Made by a program: the position numbers and the translations under genes. From Dehalococcoidia bacterium (lineage in GTDB: Bacteria > Chloroflexota > Dehalococcoidia > DSTF01 > JACRBR01), in NCBI GenBank assembly GCA_021731085.1, contig JAKFYB010000018.1, positions 62,001 to 126,000 of the forward strand: a DNA stretch of 64,000 bases, read 5' to 3'. Shown here piece by piece: positions 55,810-64,000 of this stretch (positions are counted from its first letter, which is position 1; the number at the start of each line of letters is the position of its first letter). Under the pieces are notes generated by a model, which did no database searches, was not told the origin of the DNA, and worked only from the letters and a program-made list of their open reading frames with translations.

Positions 55810-57032
55810 CGTCGCTGCTGCTCAACGATGCCACGTTGCTCGATTGCACCGGCGCCGATCCTCGTCCATACGTCAGTGTGCTCGTCGAAGATGGGCGTGT
55901 TTCGCGCATCGGCGACGCGGGATCGATCGCGGCGCCGACCGATGCACAGACCGTGGACTGCGCCGGACGCACGCTGATGCCGGGGTTGACGGATGCACAC
56001 GTGCATTTCGGCGCGGTCGATACGGGCGCTGCTGAACCAGCCGAGCAGCAAAGCCACGTCAGCTATGTGCTGAATGTCGCCGACAACATCCGCATTGCGC
56101 TCGATGAGGGTTTCACGACTGTGCGCGACGCGGGCGGACTGGATCCGGCGTATGCCGTTGCTGTCGCGACGGGCCAGATCGTTGGGCCGCGCATTCTGCC
56201 GTCGGGATCGTTCCTGACCATCACTGGTGGGCACGGCGATCATCGCTCGCCGTGGACCGATCAGGCCGAGCACTCGATACCGGGACTCGTCGCGCATTCC
56301 GAGATCGTCGATGGCGCCGATGAAGTGCGACGAGCCGCGCGCACCCAGCTACGGCGCGGCGCCACGCAGGTGAAACTCATGGTGTCGGGAGGCGTGATGT
56401 CGCCGAATGATCCGCTCGAGAGCATCCAGTTTTCCGTCCCGGAGATTCGCGCCGCTGTCGAAGAAGCGCACGCGTTCGGGAAGTACGTGATGGCTCACGC
56501 CCACACGGCTGCGTCGATCCAGAACGGTCTTGAGGCCGGCGTGCGATCGTTCGAGCACGGAAGTATGCTCGACGAGGAGAAGGCAAAGCGCATCGCGCAG
56601 CAGGATGCCTTCATGGTGCCGACGACTGTGATCCTTGAACTACTCCTGCGATGGGAGGGTATGCCCGAGTTCAGCCGCCAGAAGGCTGAGTTGGTGCTCG
56701 GACAGACAGCTGATTCCGTGAGGATGGCCCGCGCGGCAGGCGCGAAGATCGGCTCAGGCTCCGATCTGCTGGGCCCGCGGCAACGTCGTCGCGGGGCGGA
56801 GATCGTCACCAAGGCGAAGCTGCTCGGTGCGATGGACGCCATCCTGAGCGCGACGCATGTGAACGCGGAGCTGTTCCGCATGGAGGATCGCATCGGCACA
56901 GTGGAAATCGGGAAAGATGCCGACCTGATCCTCGTCGATGGTCAGCCGCTCGATGACGTCGGCGTGCTGGTCGATGCGCGCAATTTCCCGCTCGTGGTGA
57001 GGGGCGGCGTCGTCGTAAAGGACGCGCTGTAA
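55806..57032 (+). CDS. Metal-dependent amidohydrolase
   Basis: 408 residues of the amidohydrolase superfamily (imidazolonepropionase/prolidase-like branch). Metal ligands visible: HxH in LTDAHVHFG, carbamylated-Lys candidate in TQVKLMVSGGV, His in YVMAHAHTAAS, FEHGSMLD and Asp in KIGSGSDLLG. All five positions of the class are present, so hydrolytic activity is likely. Cytosolic, unsigned. Substrate unknown. ATG 55806 overlaps the DinB stop. Confidence 0.9.
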   Translation: MTSLLLNDATLLDCTGADPRPYVSVLVEDGRVSRIGDAGSIAAPTDAQTVDCAGRTLMPGLTDAHVHFGAVDTGAAEPAEQQSHVSYVLNVADNIRIALDEGFTTVRDAGGLDPAYAVAVATGQIVGPRILPSGSFLTITGGHGDHRSPWTDQAEHSIPGLVAHSEIVDGADEVRRAARTQLRRGATQVKLMVSGGVMSPNDPLESIQFSVPEIRAAVEEAHAFGKYVMAHAHTAASIQNGLEAGVRSFEHGSMLDEEKAKRIAQQDAFMVPTTVILELLLRWEGMPEFSRQKAELVLGQTADSVRMARAAGAKIGSGSDLLGPRQRRRGAEIVTKAKLLGAMDAILSATHVNAELFRMEDRIGTVEIGKDADLILVDGQPLDDVGVLVDARNFPLVVRGGVVVKDAL

Positions 57033-57053
57033 GGGCCTCTAGCGGCCTCGCGG

Positions 57054-57704
57054 CTACGGCAAACCCGCATCCGCCAACCGCCCGCGCGCAATCTCTTCGT
57101 TGATGAACCCGTAGTAGAGCGCTGCTACGTTACCCTCGGCGTCGATGAAGAAGCTGTCAGGTAGGCCCGTGAGACGATACCGGTCGTAGATCGTGCCGGG
57201 CCGGTCGATGACGACGGGCATCGCGATATCCAAGCCGGGCAAGAAGCCGAGCGCCTTCTCCTGCGACTCGCGGTAGTTGATGATAAGCACTTCGAGCCCG
57301 GCGTCCTTCTTCTCGTCGTACAGCGCCTGGATGTCCGGCAGTTCCCGCCCGCATGGCACGCACCAGGTCGCCCAGAAGTTCAGCCAAACGACCTTGCCCT
57401 TCATTCCAGATAGCGTCGTCACGAACTCGCCGCCCTCGTCGCAGAGCGCGAAGTCTGGCGCCGGCTCTCCGATTACGGGCGGGCCTGTAGACGCGAGTTC
57501 GACGTCGATGCTGTCGTCGCAGAGCGAATACACCTTTTCGGTGTACGACACCGGCGTCGCGTCGATCGCCGCTTCGTCTGCGTCAGCATCGTCGTCCTTG
57601 CGAAGAAATACGACTGCGCCGATCGCGGCGGCGATCACGGCCGCGGCGATGATCCCTCGGACGAGCGGGCGGTTGAGAAGTGATGTGCCGGGGGCTTGCT
57701 GCAT
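57054..57704 (-). CDS. TlpA/ResA-type thiol-disulfide oxidoreductase
   Basis: 216 residues. Residues 1-36 hold a signal anchor. The thioredoxin-fold domain has NFWATWCVPCGRELP with the active CxxC, followed by cis-Pro region RLTGLPDSFFID. It reduces disulfides outside the cytoplasm, for example in cytochrome maturation. The mid-loop LCDDSIDVELASTGPPVIG differs from ResA but fits the family. ATG 57704. No cytochrome genes lie adjacent. Confidence 0.9.
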   Translation of the reverse strand: MQQAPGTSLLNRPLVRGIIAAAVIAAAIGAVVFLRKDDDADADEAAIDATPVSYTEKVYSLCDDSIDVELASTGPPVIGEPAPDFALCDEGGEFVTTLSGMKGKVVWLNFWATWCVPCGRELPDIQALYDEKKDAGLEVLIINYRESQEKALGFLPGLDIAMPVVIDRPGTIYDRYRLTGLPDSFFIDAEGNVAALYYGFINEEIARGRLADAGLP

Positions 57705-57765
57705 CTCCTACATAGTACGATCCGGCTTCGTCGCCGGGATGGGTGGTGCTATATTCTGAGCCTTC

Positions 57766-58332
57766 ATGGATGATCGAACGTTGTTCCTGGCCTCAATGGC
57801 GCGAGTCGCGGAAGCGATGGATGCGGTGGGCGTGCCGTATGTCGTCACAGGCTCGATGGCGGCCGGCTTCTACGTCATGCCACGGATGTCTGGCGATATC
57901 GACTTTCTGATCAACCCGCAGCCGAGCGACAAGCCGTTCGTCGCCAAGATCCTCGCGGAAGATTTCTTTGCCGATCCGGATGTGATCAAGGAGGCGTTCA
58001 ACGACCGCTCGATGTTCCAGGTCATCGATCCTAACGGGCATGTGAAGAGCGACCTCATCTTTTGGACGCCCAAGTTCAATCCGGAGACGGTGTTTCAGCG
58101 CGCGCAGACGATGCGAGTAGAGGGCACCGGTGTGAAGGTGATCGCTCCTGAAGATCTCGTCATTGCGAAGCTGATCTGGGCGAAGGAAAGTAGATCGGAG
58201 CTTCAATTCAGGGACGTGCACAGTCTGCTACAGTTCGAGGAAGTTGACAGCGAGTACGTTCGGCGCCAGGCCAAAGTGTATGGCGTCGGCGAACTGCTCG
58301 AAGAGGCATCAAGTGAGAGATACGCGACCTGA
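57766..58332 (+). CDS. Nucleotidyltransferase (pol beta superfamily), possible toxin component
   Basis: 188 residues. GSMAAGFYVMPRMSGDIDFLI is the GS...DxD catalytic motif of the pol-beta nucleotidyltransferase superfamily. The downstream VIAPEDLVIAKLIWAKESRSELQFRDVHSLL is typical of AbiEii/DUF6036-like substrate-binding ends. A TATATT -10 lies only 15 bases upstream of ATG 57766, suggesting a leaderless transcript. Overlaps the following small gene by 20 bases, a common layout for toxin-antitoxin pairs. The toxin assignment is an inference. Confidence 0.78.
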   Translation: MDDRTLFLASMARVAEAMDAVGVPYVVTGSMAAGFYVMPRMSGDIDFLINPQPSDKPFVAKILAEDFFADPDVIKEAFNDRSMFQVIDPNGHVKSDLIFWTPKFNPETVFQRAQTMRVEGTGVKVIAPEDLVIAKLIWAKESRSELQFRDVHSLLQFEEVDSEYVRRQAKVYGVGELLEEASSERYAT

Positions 58333-58591
58333 GGTGTCACTGGCATATCGTCAGCGAATTGCCGCGCTTTCGGGCGAGGACAGGCTCGTCATGGCCGCCG
58401 ATCTCTATGCGACCGGGCGGACCATGATGCGCGCCGGCATTCTGGCGCGCACGCCGGACGCGAGCGAAGCCGAGGTCCGCAAGCAGATCTTCCTTCGCTT
58501 CTACGAACATGACCTGCCACAGTCGCTCATCGACCGAACGCTGCGGGACATCGATGAGCGGTTCGCAGGGCTACCTGCCGTCCCTGCCTAG
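58313..58591 (+). CDS. Small partner of the nucleotidyltransferase
   Basis: 92 residues from GTG 58313, with AGAGG six bases upstream. Not in the ORF track in this form because that begins upstream at 58244. Helical: VSLAYRQRIAALSGEDRLVMAADLYATGRTMMRAGILARTPDASEAEVRKQIFLRFY. This resembles the small helical partners that sit next to nucleotidyltransferases in many genomes. The 20-base overlap with the upstream gene indicates translational coupling. Possibly an antitoxin or a substrate-positioning subunit. Confidence 0.65.
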   Translation: MRDTRPEVSLAYRQRIAALSGEDRLVMAADLYATGRTMMRAGILARTPDASEAEVRKQIFLRFYEHDLPQSLIDRTLRDIDERFAGLPAVPA

Positions 58592-58676
58592 GGCGCCGCT
58601 GGCGCTTGCTTCTTGCCGCAGGCGAACGGCCGTCGCTAGACTGCACTGTCCCCACATAACCGCTCGGAGAACAACG

Positions 58677-59042
58677 TTGCCTACATACGAATACGCGTGC
58701 GAGTCCTGCGGCGCCCGGTACGAGAAGAAGGAAGGGTTCGACGCGAAGGCACGCCAGAAGTGCCAGCAATGCGGCAAGGCGACCGCCCAGCGCGTCCTCT
58801 TTGCGCCGCCGATCGTGTTCAAGGGCAGCGGCTTCTACAAGACCGACGCGCGCGGCTCCGATACCAGCGACTCCGCCACGAGCACCACGCCCTCCGTGCC
58901 GGATCTGGGTGCTGCCGGCCATGGCCACTCGCACGGGCCGGGCGGCCACACGCATGACGCGCACGCGCCGGCGGCAACCGACGCCAAGCCTGACAAGAAG
59001 GCGAAGAAGGACACGACGACCGAGTCCGCAGCGGCGAGCTAG
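58677..59042 (+). CDS. FmdB-family zinc-ribbon protein
   Basis: 121 residues. The start [21 protein letters not shown] and [29 protein letters not shown] are the FmdB pattern (two CxxC). Function of the family is unclear, possibly regulatory. The C-terminal 50 residues are low complexity with a His/Gly-rich stretch. TTG 58677 has GGAGA six bases upstream. The following dtd gene starts two bases after the stop codon. Confidence 0.88.
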   Translation: MPTYEYACESCGARYEKKEGFDAKARQKCQQCGKATAQRVLFAPPIVFKGSGFYKTDARGSDTSDSATSTTPSVPDLGAAGHGHSHGPGGHTHDAHAPAATDAKPDKKAKKDTTTESAAAS

Positions 59043-59044
59043 CC

Positions 59045-59506
59045 GTGCGCGTCGTCTTGCAGCGCGTCTCCGAAGCCTCAGTCTTGGTTGATGGCGAGGT
59101 GGTCGGATCGATCGATCGCGGCCTGCTGCTGCTTGTTGGCGTCGCTGAAGGTGATGACGACGCGACGGCGCGTCGCGTGGCTGTGAAGTGCGCCGAGATG
59201 CGCATCTTCGCCGACGATGATGGCCGCTTCGACCGGTCGCTGGTCGATGTTGGCGGAGCGGCGCTGGTGGTTTCGCAGTTCACCCTTCTCGCCGATGTGC
59301 GTAAGGGCCGGCGGCCGAGCTTCATCGCGGCTGCGCAGCCTGATGTTGCGGCGCCGCTGTGCGACTTGCTCGCCCAGGCACTGCGCGATCTCGGCGTGCG
59401 CGTCGAAACGGGGCGGTTTGGTGCGAAGATGGACGTGTCGCTGGTGAACGATGGGCCTGTGACGATCGTTGTGGACTCGGGCGCACTCGATGCGCCGCGC
59501 GGCTAG
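59045..59506 (+). CDS. dtd: D-aminoacyl-tRNA deacylase
   Basis: 153 residues. Dtd removes D-amino acids from mischarged tRNAs. Visible: [20 protein letters not shown] at the start, [19 protein letters not shown] (the SQFTL motif) and [16 protein letters not shown] (the GPVT/cross-subunit motif). Complete. GTG 59045 follows the FmdB stop at once; so FmdB and Dtd form an operon. Cytosolic. Confidence 0.95.
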   Translation: MRVVLQRVSEASVLVDGEVVGSIDRGLLLLVGVAEGDDDATARRVAVKCAEMRIFADDDGRFDRSLVDVGGAALVVSQFTLLADVRKGRRPSFIAAAQPDVAAPLCDLLAQALRDLGVRVETGRFGAKMDVSLVNDGPVTIVVDSGALDAPRG

Positions 59507-59525
59507 GCGCAATCCGCGATAGCGG

Positions 59526-59741
59526 TCAGTCCATCATCCAGCACAGCGCTTCGCCCAGCGGTTCGCCGGCGCGAATCCCGCGGATGGACTGCCACGTCGA
59601 GAACGCGATGAGCGTCGTCCCGACAACGAGCGCGACCGCCTGAAACCCCGGGCTCCCGACGAACCACAGGACAGACATCCAGAATGCGCCCATGAGGACG
59701 GCGTGCGTGCCAATCGCGGCGGCGTAGAGCAAGAACTGCAT
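59526..59741 (-). CDS. Small membrane protein
   Basis: 71 residues with two hydrophobic segments (FLLYAAAIGTHAVLMGAFWMSVLWFVG and AVALVVGTTLIAFSTWQSI) and a charged tail. No family recognised. It lies four bases after the VOC-family gene's stop on the same strand, so it may be co-translated. Function unknown. Confidence 0.6.
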   Translation of the reverse strand: MQFLLYAAAIGTHAVLMGAFWMSVLWFVGSPGFQAVALVVGTTLIAFSTWQSIRGIRAGEPLGEALCWMMD

Positions 59742-59745
59742 AGCG

Positions 59746-60612
59746 CTAGTGTGCCGCCTTCGCGCCCTTGCCCGCCAGCTCCGGCCTGCCCGACCATGTC
59801 CAGGCCCAGTTCGTGCGACTGACGCCCATGAGCACGCCGTGCAGTGCCGTCGGGTGGATGAACATGTTGGTCTCGCCGCCGGAGTGCTCGCCGCCGGATG
59901 TGTGGCGCAGGCCTTTCGCTTTCATGCGTTCGGCGATGGGTGCGATTGCTTCGACCTCGATGTAGCACATATAGAGCGTCTCGCCGCCGCGGCGCATCAT
60001 GAAGCGCCCCATCGGCTGCTGAGGGTCTGTGATCTGCGACAGCTCGATGCGGTCGAGTCGATCTGGTGGATTGAACAGCGTGAGCTGGCCCGTGTACCCG
60101 TAGTCATGGCTGGTGAGCGGCGAGAAGCGCGACTGGTCGAGCCCGAAGCGGTCGGCGTAGAATTCGGCCGCAGCCTTGTGGTCGTTGATGAGGTTCGTCG
60201 CCTCATACAGGTAACGCATGAGGCCGGCCATCGGGCGATTCTGCTCCTGTGAGATCACCATGCGCAGGCCGGGCGTCTGATCAGGAGCGATGAAAAGCTG
60301 GCCGCCCTCCTCCGTGAACTGCAAGCCCTTCGACGACAGGCGAGACGCGAGTGCGCTGACGTCCCTCGTCGAGAAGCCGGCTGCGAACAGACCTTCGCCC
60401 CAGTTGGCGACGTAGTCCGCGACCGGACCGTCGCCGTTCGGCTCGAGCAGTTCGAATTCTGATGTGCCGGCGTGGACGACGCGGCGTTTTGCGCCGAGCA
60501 CCTTCACTTCATCGTCGCGTACCGTCTTGGCATCGAAGATGTGCGCGAACGTCGCGGCTGCGGTCTCACGGTCACGAACGGCGATCTGCATACGGTCAAC
60601 GTGTTCGAGCAT
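59746..60612 (-). CDS. VOC-family (glyoxalase/bleomycin resistance/dioxygenase) protein
   Basis: 288 residues, two vicinal-oxygen-chelate modules. The N-terminal module opens HVDRMQIAVRDRETAAATFAHIF; the second around residue 150 (MRYLYEATNLINDHKAAAEFYADRFGLD), ending FIHPTALHGVLMGV. Metal ligands such as His/Glu are likely HVDR and the final H/E positions, in the pattern of dioxygenase-like proteins. The substrate is unknown. ATG 60612 follows GAGAGGAGACGTCCC. Confidence 0.85.
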   Translation of the reverse strand: MLEHVDRMQIAVRDRETAAATFAHIFDAKTVRDDEVKVLGAKRRVVHAGTSEFELLEPNGDGPVADYVANWGEGLFAAGFSTRDVSALASRLSSKGLQFTEEGGQLFIAPDQTPGLRMVISQEQNRPMAGLMRYLYEATNLINDHKAAAEFYADRFGLDQSRFSPLTSHDYGYTGQLTLFNPPDRLDRIELSQITDPQQPMGRFMMRRGGETLYMCYIEVEAIAPIAERMKAKGLRHTSGGEHSGGETNMFIHPTALHGVLMGVSRTNWAWTWSGRPELAGKGAKAAH

Positions 60613-60731
60613 GGGACGTCTCCTCTCGGTAGTGGCGTGAGGGTATCGGACGCACGAACCAAGAACCAAGACCCTGTCGTACAATGAAGACACGCCCCCC
60701 AAAGGGTCGCCAGCCTGTGAAAGGACTGCAC

Positions 60732-61748
60732 ATGGCCTCCGAGATCCCGCCCGATATGCAGCGGCCACAGATTGAGCGCGCCAAGGATGAGGGCGGGCTC
60801 GCTGCCTTCGTGCGCATTCTGCTGACCGGCTTCGCTTACCTGCTGATGATCCCGCCGTGGGGCATCATCGTCTGGTTCTTCACCGTGAAGATCGTCGCCG
60901 AGTACGAACGTGGCGTGATCTTCAGGCTGGGCCGTCTCGTTGGCGCTCGCGGGCCGGGACTGTTCGTGATCCTGCCCATCATCGACCGCATGGTGGTGAT
61001 GGATCTTCGCACGGTCACGATGGACGTTCCGAGTCAGGAGTGCATTACGCGCGACAACGTGACGGTCAAGGTGAACGCCGTCATCTACTTCCGCGTCACT
61101 GGCCCGGAAGACGCCGTGACCAAGGTCATCGACCACTTCCGCGCGACATCGCAGATCGCCCAAACGACGCTACGCAGCGTTCTCGGGCAGTCGATGCTCG
61201 ACGACCTGCTGTCTGAGCGCGAGGCGATCAACAACAAGCTGCAGACGATCATCGACGAGCAGACGGAGCCGTGGGGCGTGAAGGTCTCGACTGTCGAGGT
61301 GAAGGACGTCGAGTTGCCTCAGGGCATGCAGCGCGCGATGGCCCGCCAGGCGGAGGCAGAGCGCGAACGCCGCGCGAAGGTCATCAACGCCGACGGCGAG
61401 TTGCAGGCATCAGAGCGGCTGGCGGAAGCCGGGCGGATCATGTCGGAGACACCGGCGACGTTGCAGCTGCGCTTCCTGCAGACACTGTCCGAGGTCGCGA
61501 CGGAGAAGAACAGCACGATCGTCTTTCCGGTGCCCATCGACCTGTTGAGTCTGGTCGCCGACACCATGAACCAGAACCTGAACCGCGGCAACGGCGGTGA
61601 CAACGGCGAAGGCGGTGGCGGCTCGAACTTGGGCCGACGCGTTCGTGTCGGTGCGGCGCCACCGTCGGGTGACATCGCCGACGACCTCACACCGCCGGAG
61701 GGGAAACCGCCGTTGGAGCCTGGTTCGCGAGAGGGCGTCGTGAGCTAG
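60732..61748 (+). CDS. SPFH-domain (stomatin/slipin) membrane protein
   Basis: 338 residues. Membrane anchor (residues ~24-55: [25 protein letters not shown]) then the SPFH core [33 protein letters not shown] and [32 protein letters not shown]. The classic helical oligomerisation region follows ([22 protein letters not shown]). Slipins organise membrane microdomains and associate with NfeD-like proteases. Start ATG 60732 has AAGGA upstream. C-terminal 60 residues are Gly/Pro-rich. The track ORF begins one segment earlier. Confidence 0.9.
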   Translation: MASEIPPDMQRPQIERAKDEGGLAAFVRILLTGFAYLLMIPPWGIIVWFFTVKIVAEYERGVIFRLGRLVGARGPGLFVILPIIDRMVVMDLRTVTMDVPSQECITRDNVTVKVNAVIYFRVTGPEDAVTKVIDHFRATSQIAQTTLRSVLGQSMLDDLLSEREAINNKLQTIIDEQTEPWGVKVSTVEVKDVELPQGMQRAMARQAEAERERRAKVINADGELQASERLAEAGRIMSETPATLQLRFLQTLSEVATEKNSTIVFPVPIDLLSLVADTMNQNLNRGNGGDNGEGGGGSNLGRRVRVGAAPPSGDIADDLTPPEGKPPLEPGSREGVVS

Positions 61749-61975
61749 TCACGCTCGTGGATGGCACCCATGCTGCGCACGAAGAGCGCGACGGCAACGC
61801 CCACCACGACGGCGAGCGCGAGAATCGCCGTAGCGCGCATGCTGTAGGCGAGACCGTCGTCGCTGAGGAACGCGATCGCAAACAAACCGAACGCGAACCG
61901 CACGATCGCAAAGATGACGAGCACCTTGAACGCAGCGCGCGCGAATCCGAAGATGCTGTCCCGATAGCGGCTCAT
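61745..61975 (-). CDS. Small membrane protein
   Basis: 76 residues with two hydrophobic helices ([20 protein letters not shown] and [17 protein letters not shown]) on either side of a short loop. No family. Its 3' end overlaps the slipin stop by four bases on the opposite strand. Start ATG 61975. Confidence 0.55.
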   Translation of the reverse strand: MSRYRDSIFGFARAAFKVLVIFAIVRFAFGLFAIAFLSDDGLAYSMRATAILALAVVVGVAVALFVRSMGAIHERD

Positions 61976-62063
61976 CGAGCGAGTATAGCCGTGCGGTGAT
62001 CCGCGTCATGACCACCGTCGTAATCTCACCGACAGCTGGCCTTCGACAACCGAACGAGGCAAC

Positions 62064-62543
62064 ATGGCCCATCTAGAAATCCGCAAGTTCATCCCCGCCT
62101 CGTCGGAGGCGGTGTGGTCGGTGCTCGAGGATCTTGAGCATCAGAAGTCGTGGATGGTCGACGTCCGCAAGCTGGATGTGGTGACGGACGCGAAGCGCGG
62201 CGAAGGCGTCGTGATGCGCGTGACGAGTGAGCTATTCGGGCAGCCGATCGTGAAGGACGTGATGACGATCACGGGCTGGGAGCCTGGGCGCCGCATGGAT
62301 GTGAAGCACGACGGCCAGTTTCACGGCACCGGCAGCTTCATCCTCGACCGCGTCCACAACGGCACGATCCTGACGTGGATCGAGGACTTCGATGCTCCGC
62401 TCGGACCGCTCGGTGAACTGGGCTTTGGCATTGCCGTCAAGCCGCATCTGCTGCGCGTGTTTGCCCGATCGCTCGAAAACGTGCGACGGCTTGCCGTCGA
62501 GCGCGAGCTTACGGGCGCGGTCGCTCAAACAACTCAAGCCTAG
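62064..62543 (+). CDS. SRPBCC family protein
   Basis: 159 residues with the START-like arrangement: IRKFIPASSEAVWSVLEDLEHQKSWMVDVRKLDVV, a beta-sheet core (FHGTGSFILDRVHNGTILTWIEDFDAP) and a long C-terminal helix. Ligand-binding or cyclase role is possible. ATG 62064. Its 3' end overlaps the GDYXXLXY-type gene stop by four bases on the opposite strand. Confidence 0.8.
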   Translation: MAHLEIRKFIPASSEAVWSVLEDLEHQKSWMVDVRKLDVVTDAKRGEGVVMRVTSELFGQPIVKDVMTITGWEPGRRMDVKHDGQFHGTGSFILDRVHNGTILTWIEDFDAPLGPLGELGFGIAVKPHLLRVFARSLENVRRLAVERELTGAVAQTTQA

Positions 62544-63112
62544 GGTTTCTCAACGTCGTAGGCGCGGCCATCGACGAACAGGCGTAGCGGTTCCGCGTTG
62601 CCGAAACGATCTAGCCTTACTTCAACAGCGATGCCACTAGCTGCCGCGGTCGGAGGCGATCCTGCGTCATCGCTTGCGACGAAGAGCCATTCGATGTCGT
62701 AGCTGATTTCGTAGGTCGCGTAGTCGATGATCTGGACACCCGGGTCGTAATACGGATAACCCACATCGCCTGAGATGAGTACGTTTTTGTCGTCATCGCG
62801 ATCACGGCGATCATGAATCGCCTCGGCACGCCAGTACCCGTCAGCCGATTCGGTCAGCTCGACATACACGGTGCCGTAAAAGGCTTCGCCATCGCGGTTG
62901 CGGCCCAGCGAATCAACGCTTGAGATTTCGTAGCGGGCGGTGACATAGTCGCCGGATTGCACTTCGATCGGAACCAACTGCCCGACGCGCAGGAGCACGG
63001 TGTCGCTCGTCCAGACTGTGTATTGCTTGAAGGCGAGAATCGACAGCAGAATCGTGATCTGGATCAATGCGATCGCTGTGAGGCGCGCGGCAGGCTTGTT
63101 GAGCACCTTCAT
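62540..63112 (-). CDS. GDYXXLXY-type membrane-anchored protein
   Basis: 190 residues. A single anchor (LTAIALIQITILLSILAFK) is followed by an external beta domain with the motif SGDYVTARYEIS, the characteristic of the GDYXXLXY domain. The rest is acidic. Such proteins occur next to DUF2157/DUF4401-type membrane proteins, as here: its start overlaps the upstream membrane gene's stop codon (ATGA at 63109-63112). The biological role is not known. Confidence 0.8.
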   Translation of the reverse strand: MKVLNKPAARLTAIALIQITILLSILAFKQYTVWTSDTVLLRVGQLVPIEVQSGDYVTARYEISSVDSLGRNRDGEAFYGTVYVELTESADGYWRAEAIHDRRDRDDDKNVLISGDVGYPYYDPGVQIIDYATYEISYDIEWLFVASDDAGSPPTAAASGIAVEVRLDRFGNAEPLRLFVDGRAYDVEKP

Positions 63113-64000
63113 GAGAGATGCTCCGCGTCCAGAGGGCCCTGTCGAGGCAGGGCGAGTTGCTCATCGTCCATTCTCGTCACCAGGGTGCGCCGGAATCGCT
63201 CGAGTCCGAAAGCGACACCAAGGAGTATGAGTCCGCCGATGATGAAGAAGGCCGACCCCGTGAGGAGAGACCAGAAGACGTCGACGTAGCGGGTGAGGAT
63301 GCCGACGGCCACCAGCAGCAGCCCAAAGTTAATGTAGCGCTCGTCGCCTCGAAGATAGCCGTGCGTGACGATGCCTGCCGCAGCGGCAAAGAAGATCGCG
63401 TTGAAGACGATCGCGTAGCCAGTCCACGCGGGCCACGTTGCGACCATCGCAGCCGTTGCAAGAAGCAGCGCCAGGAAGGACGTTTCCGCAGTCGCCTCCC
63501 GTTCGCGAGAGCCTACCAACCACTGGATAGCCACGAGCACGGCGACGACGGCGATGGTTACATACACGAGCGGCGGCGCGGCGTACGATTCGATGCCGTC
63601 GTCGATGAGGCTGCGCCACGGTTCGTCAAATGCAAAGACATATACGAGAGTCAGCGTGACTAGTGTGCCGGCGAACACGTAGACCTCTCCAAATTGGGCA
63701 AGCGGCTTGCGAACCTCGTGAAGCTTGCCGATCGCGTAGAGAGCTACGCCGAGGACGGCGATCATGATCAGGGTGGCGTCAACCTTCGCCGAGTCCTCAT
63801 ATCGAATGACCAGCCAGAACACGGAACCGATGACGACGTTGACGAGACCGAGCAGCAACACTATTCGCGAGCGAAATGCGTACGCCATTGGCAGCGCTCC
63901 GAGCGCGGCGAGGAAGAAGTAGTAGGGCACCGGGAACGAACCGTCCGACGTCGTTAAGGGAATGTCGTAGATGTCCCCGAACAGGAACAGGCCCGCTTCA
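63109..64000 (-). CDS. DUF2157/DUF4401-like multi-pass membrane protein, 5' end outside the window
   Basis: Visible C-terminal part, at least 296 residues, with around ten membrane helices (FLAALGALPMAYAF, LLLGLVNVVIGSVFWLVIRY, MIAVLGVALYAIGKL and others). The frame is open to the window edge through EAGLFLFGDIYDIPLTTSDG, so the GTG at 63930 is an internal codon, not the start. Together with the GDYXXLXY gene it forms a two-gene membrane pair of the DUF2157-like group. No enzyme motif visible. Confidence 0.75.
   Translation of the reverse strand, partial: EAGLFLFGDIYDIPLTTSDGSFPVPYYFFLAALGALPMAYAFRSRIVLLLGLVNVVIGSVFWLVIRYEDSAKVDATLIMIAVLGVALYAIGKLHEVRKPLAQFGEVYVFAGTLVTLTLVYVFAFDEPWRSLIDDGIESYAAPPLVYVTIAVVAVLVAIQWLVGSREREATAETSFLALLLATAAMVATWPAWTGYAIVFNAIFFAAAAGIVTHGYLRGDERYINFGLLLVAVGILTRYVDVFWSLLTGSAFFIIGGLILLGVAFGLERFRRTLVTRMDDEQLALPRQGPLDAEHLS

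Overview
The window looks like chromosomal DNA of a high-GC, free-living bacterium. The best guess is a Chloroflexota (Dehalococcoidia-like) or related terrabacterial lineage. The gene mix points that way: a 31-residue bS22/AURKAIP1-type ribosomal peptide, an F420-type luciferase-like oxidoreductase, a Ku operon, ClpC, a type II pantothenate kinase and a coxM-coxS-coxL molybdenum hydroxylase operon. No rRNA is present, so the lineage call is inference. One tRNA gene (tRNA-Gln, UUG anticodon) is present. There is no CRISPR array and no complete insertion sequence or prophage.

Layout. 0-9.5 kb: a partial gene, a self-contained small-peptide transcription unit, membrane proteins (YihY/BrkB, DedA, PLDc_N/SHOCT), a Vps62-like exported protein, a Tat metallo-hydrolase lipoprotein, an SH3 lipoprotein and an inositol-phosphatase-like enzyme. 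9.5-13 kb: a Ku operon whose ligase-domain partner has lost its catalytic lysine, then type II pantothenate kinase. 13-23 kb: a very large penicillin-acylase-family secreted protein with calcium-binding repeats, a lipoprotein hydrolase, an LLM oxidoreductase, PBP1A and a zinc-ribbon membrane protein. 23-25 kb: two perfect parS centromere sites flanking an SRPBCC gene and an EVE-domain gene. 25-36 kb: epimerase, tRNA, Fe-alcohol dehydrogenase, SET-domain protein, threonine aldolase, ClpC, S1 protein, bS22 and a helix-turn-helix protein. 36-42 kb: molybdenum hydroxylase operon (coxM-coxS-coxL-moaD) facing XdhC and a MocA-like nucleotidyltransferase. 42-46 kb: pyrE with an attenuator-like leader, UbiA prenyltransferase, a small ribbon-helix-helix-like protein and HemW. 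46.1-48.2 kb: a lower-GC two-gene island behind a 29-bp perfect inverted repeat. 48-64 kb: split transketolase with a divergent SoxR and an overlapping SoxR box, DinB proteins, PhzF, GNAT, an ApbE/ferric-reductase operon, amidohydrolase, TlpA, a nucleotidyltransferase/partner pair, FmdB, Dtd, VOC, SPFH protein, and a GDYXXLXY/DUF2157-like pair cut by the window end.

Two large-scale signals tie the window to replication. By eye, the plus strand is C-richer than G left of about 42 kb and G-richer right of about 43.4 kb, whichever strand the genes are on. That sign change is the one expected at a replication origin. The two parS sites lie about 19 kb from that switch. Short palindromic intergenic repeats of several families are scattered throughout.

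Most interesting candidates: the Ku plus pseudo-ligase operon, the low-GC two-gene island with its inverted repeat, the promoter/mini-ORF/terminator leaders (two copies of the same architecture), and the SoxR-box promoter with a 19-bp spacer that would drive a split transketolase. All functional calls are from reading the sequence; no database search was run.
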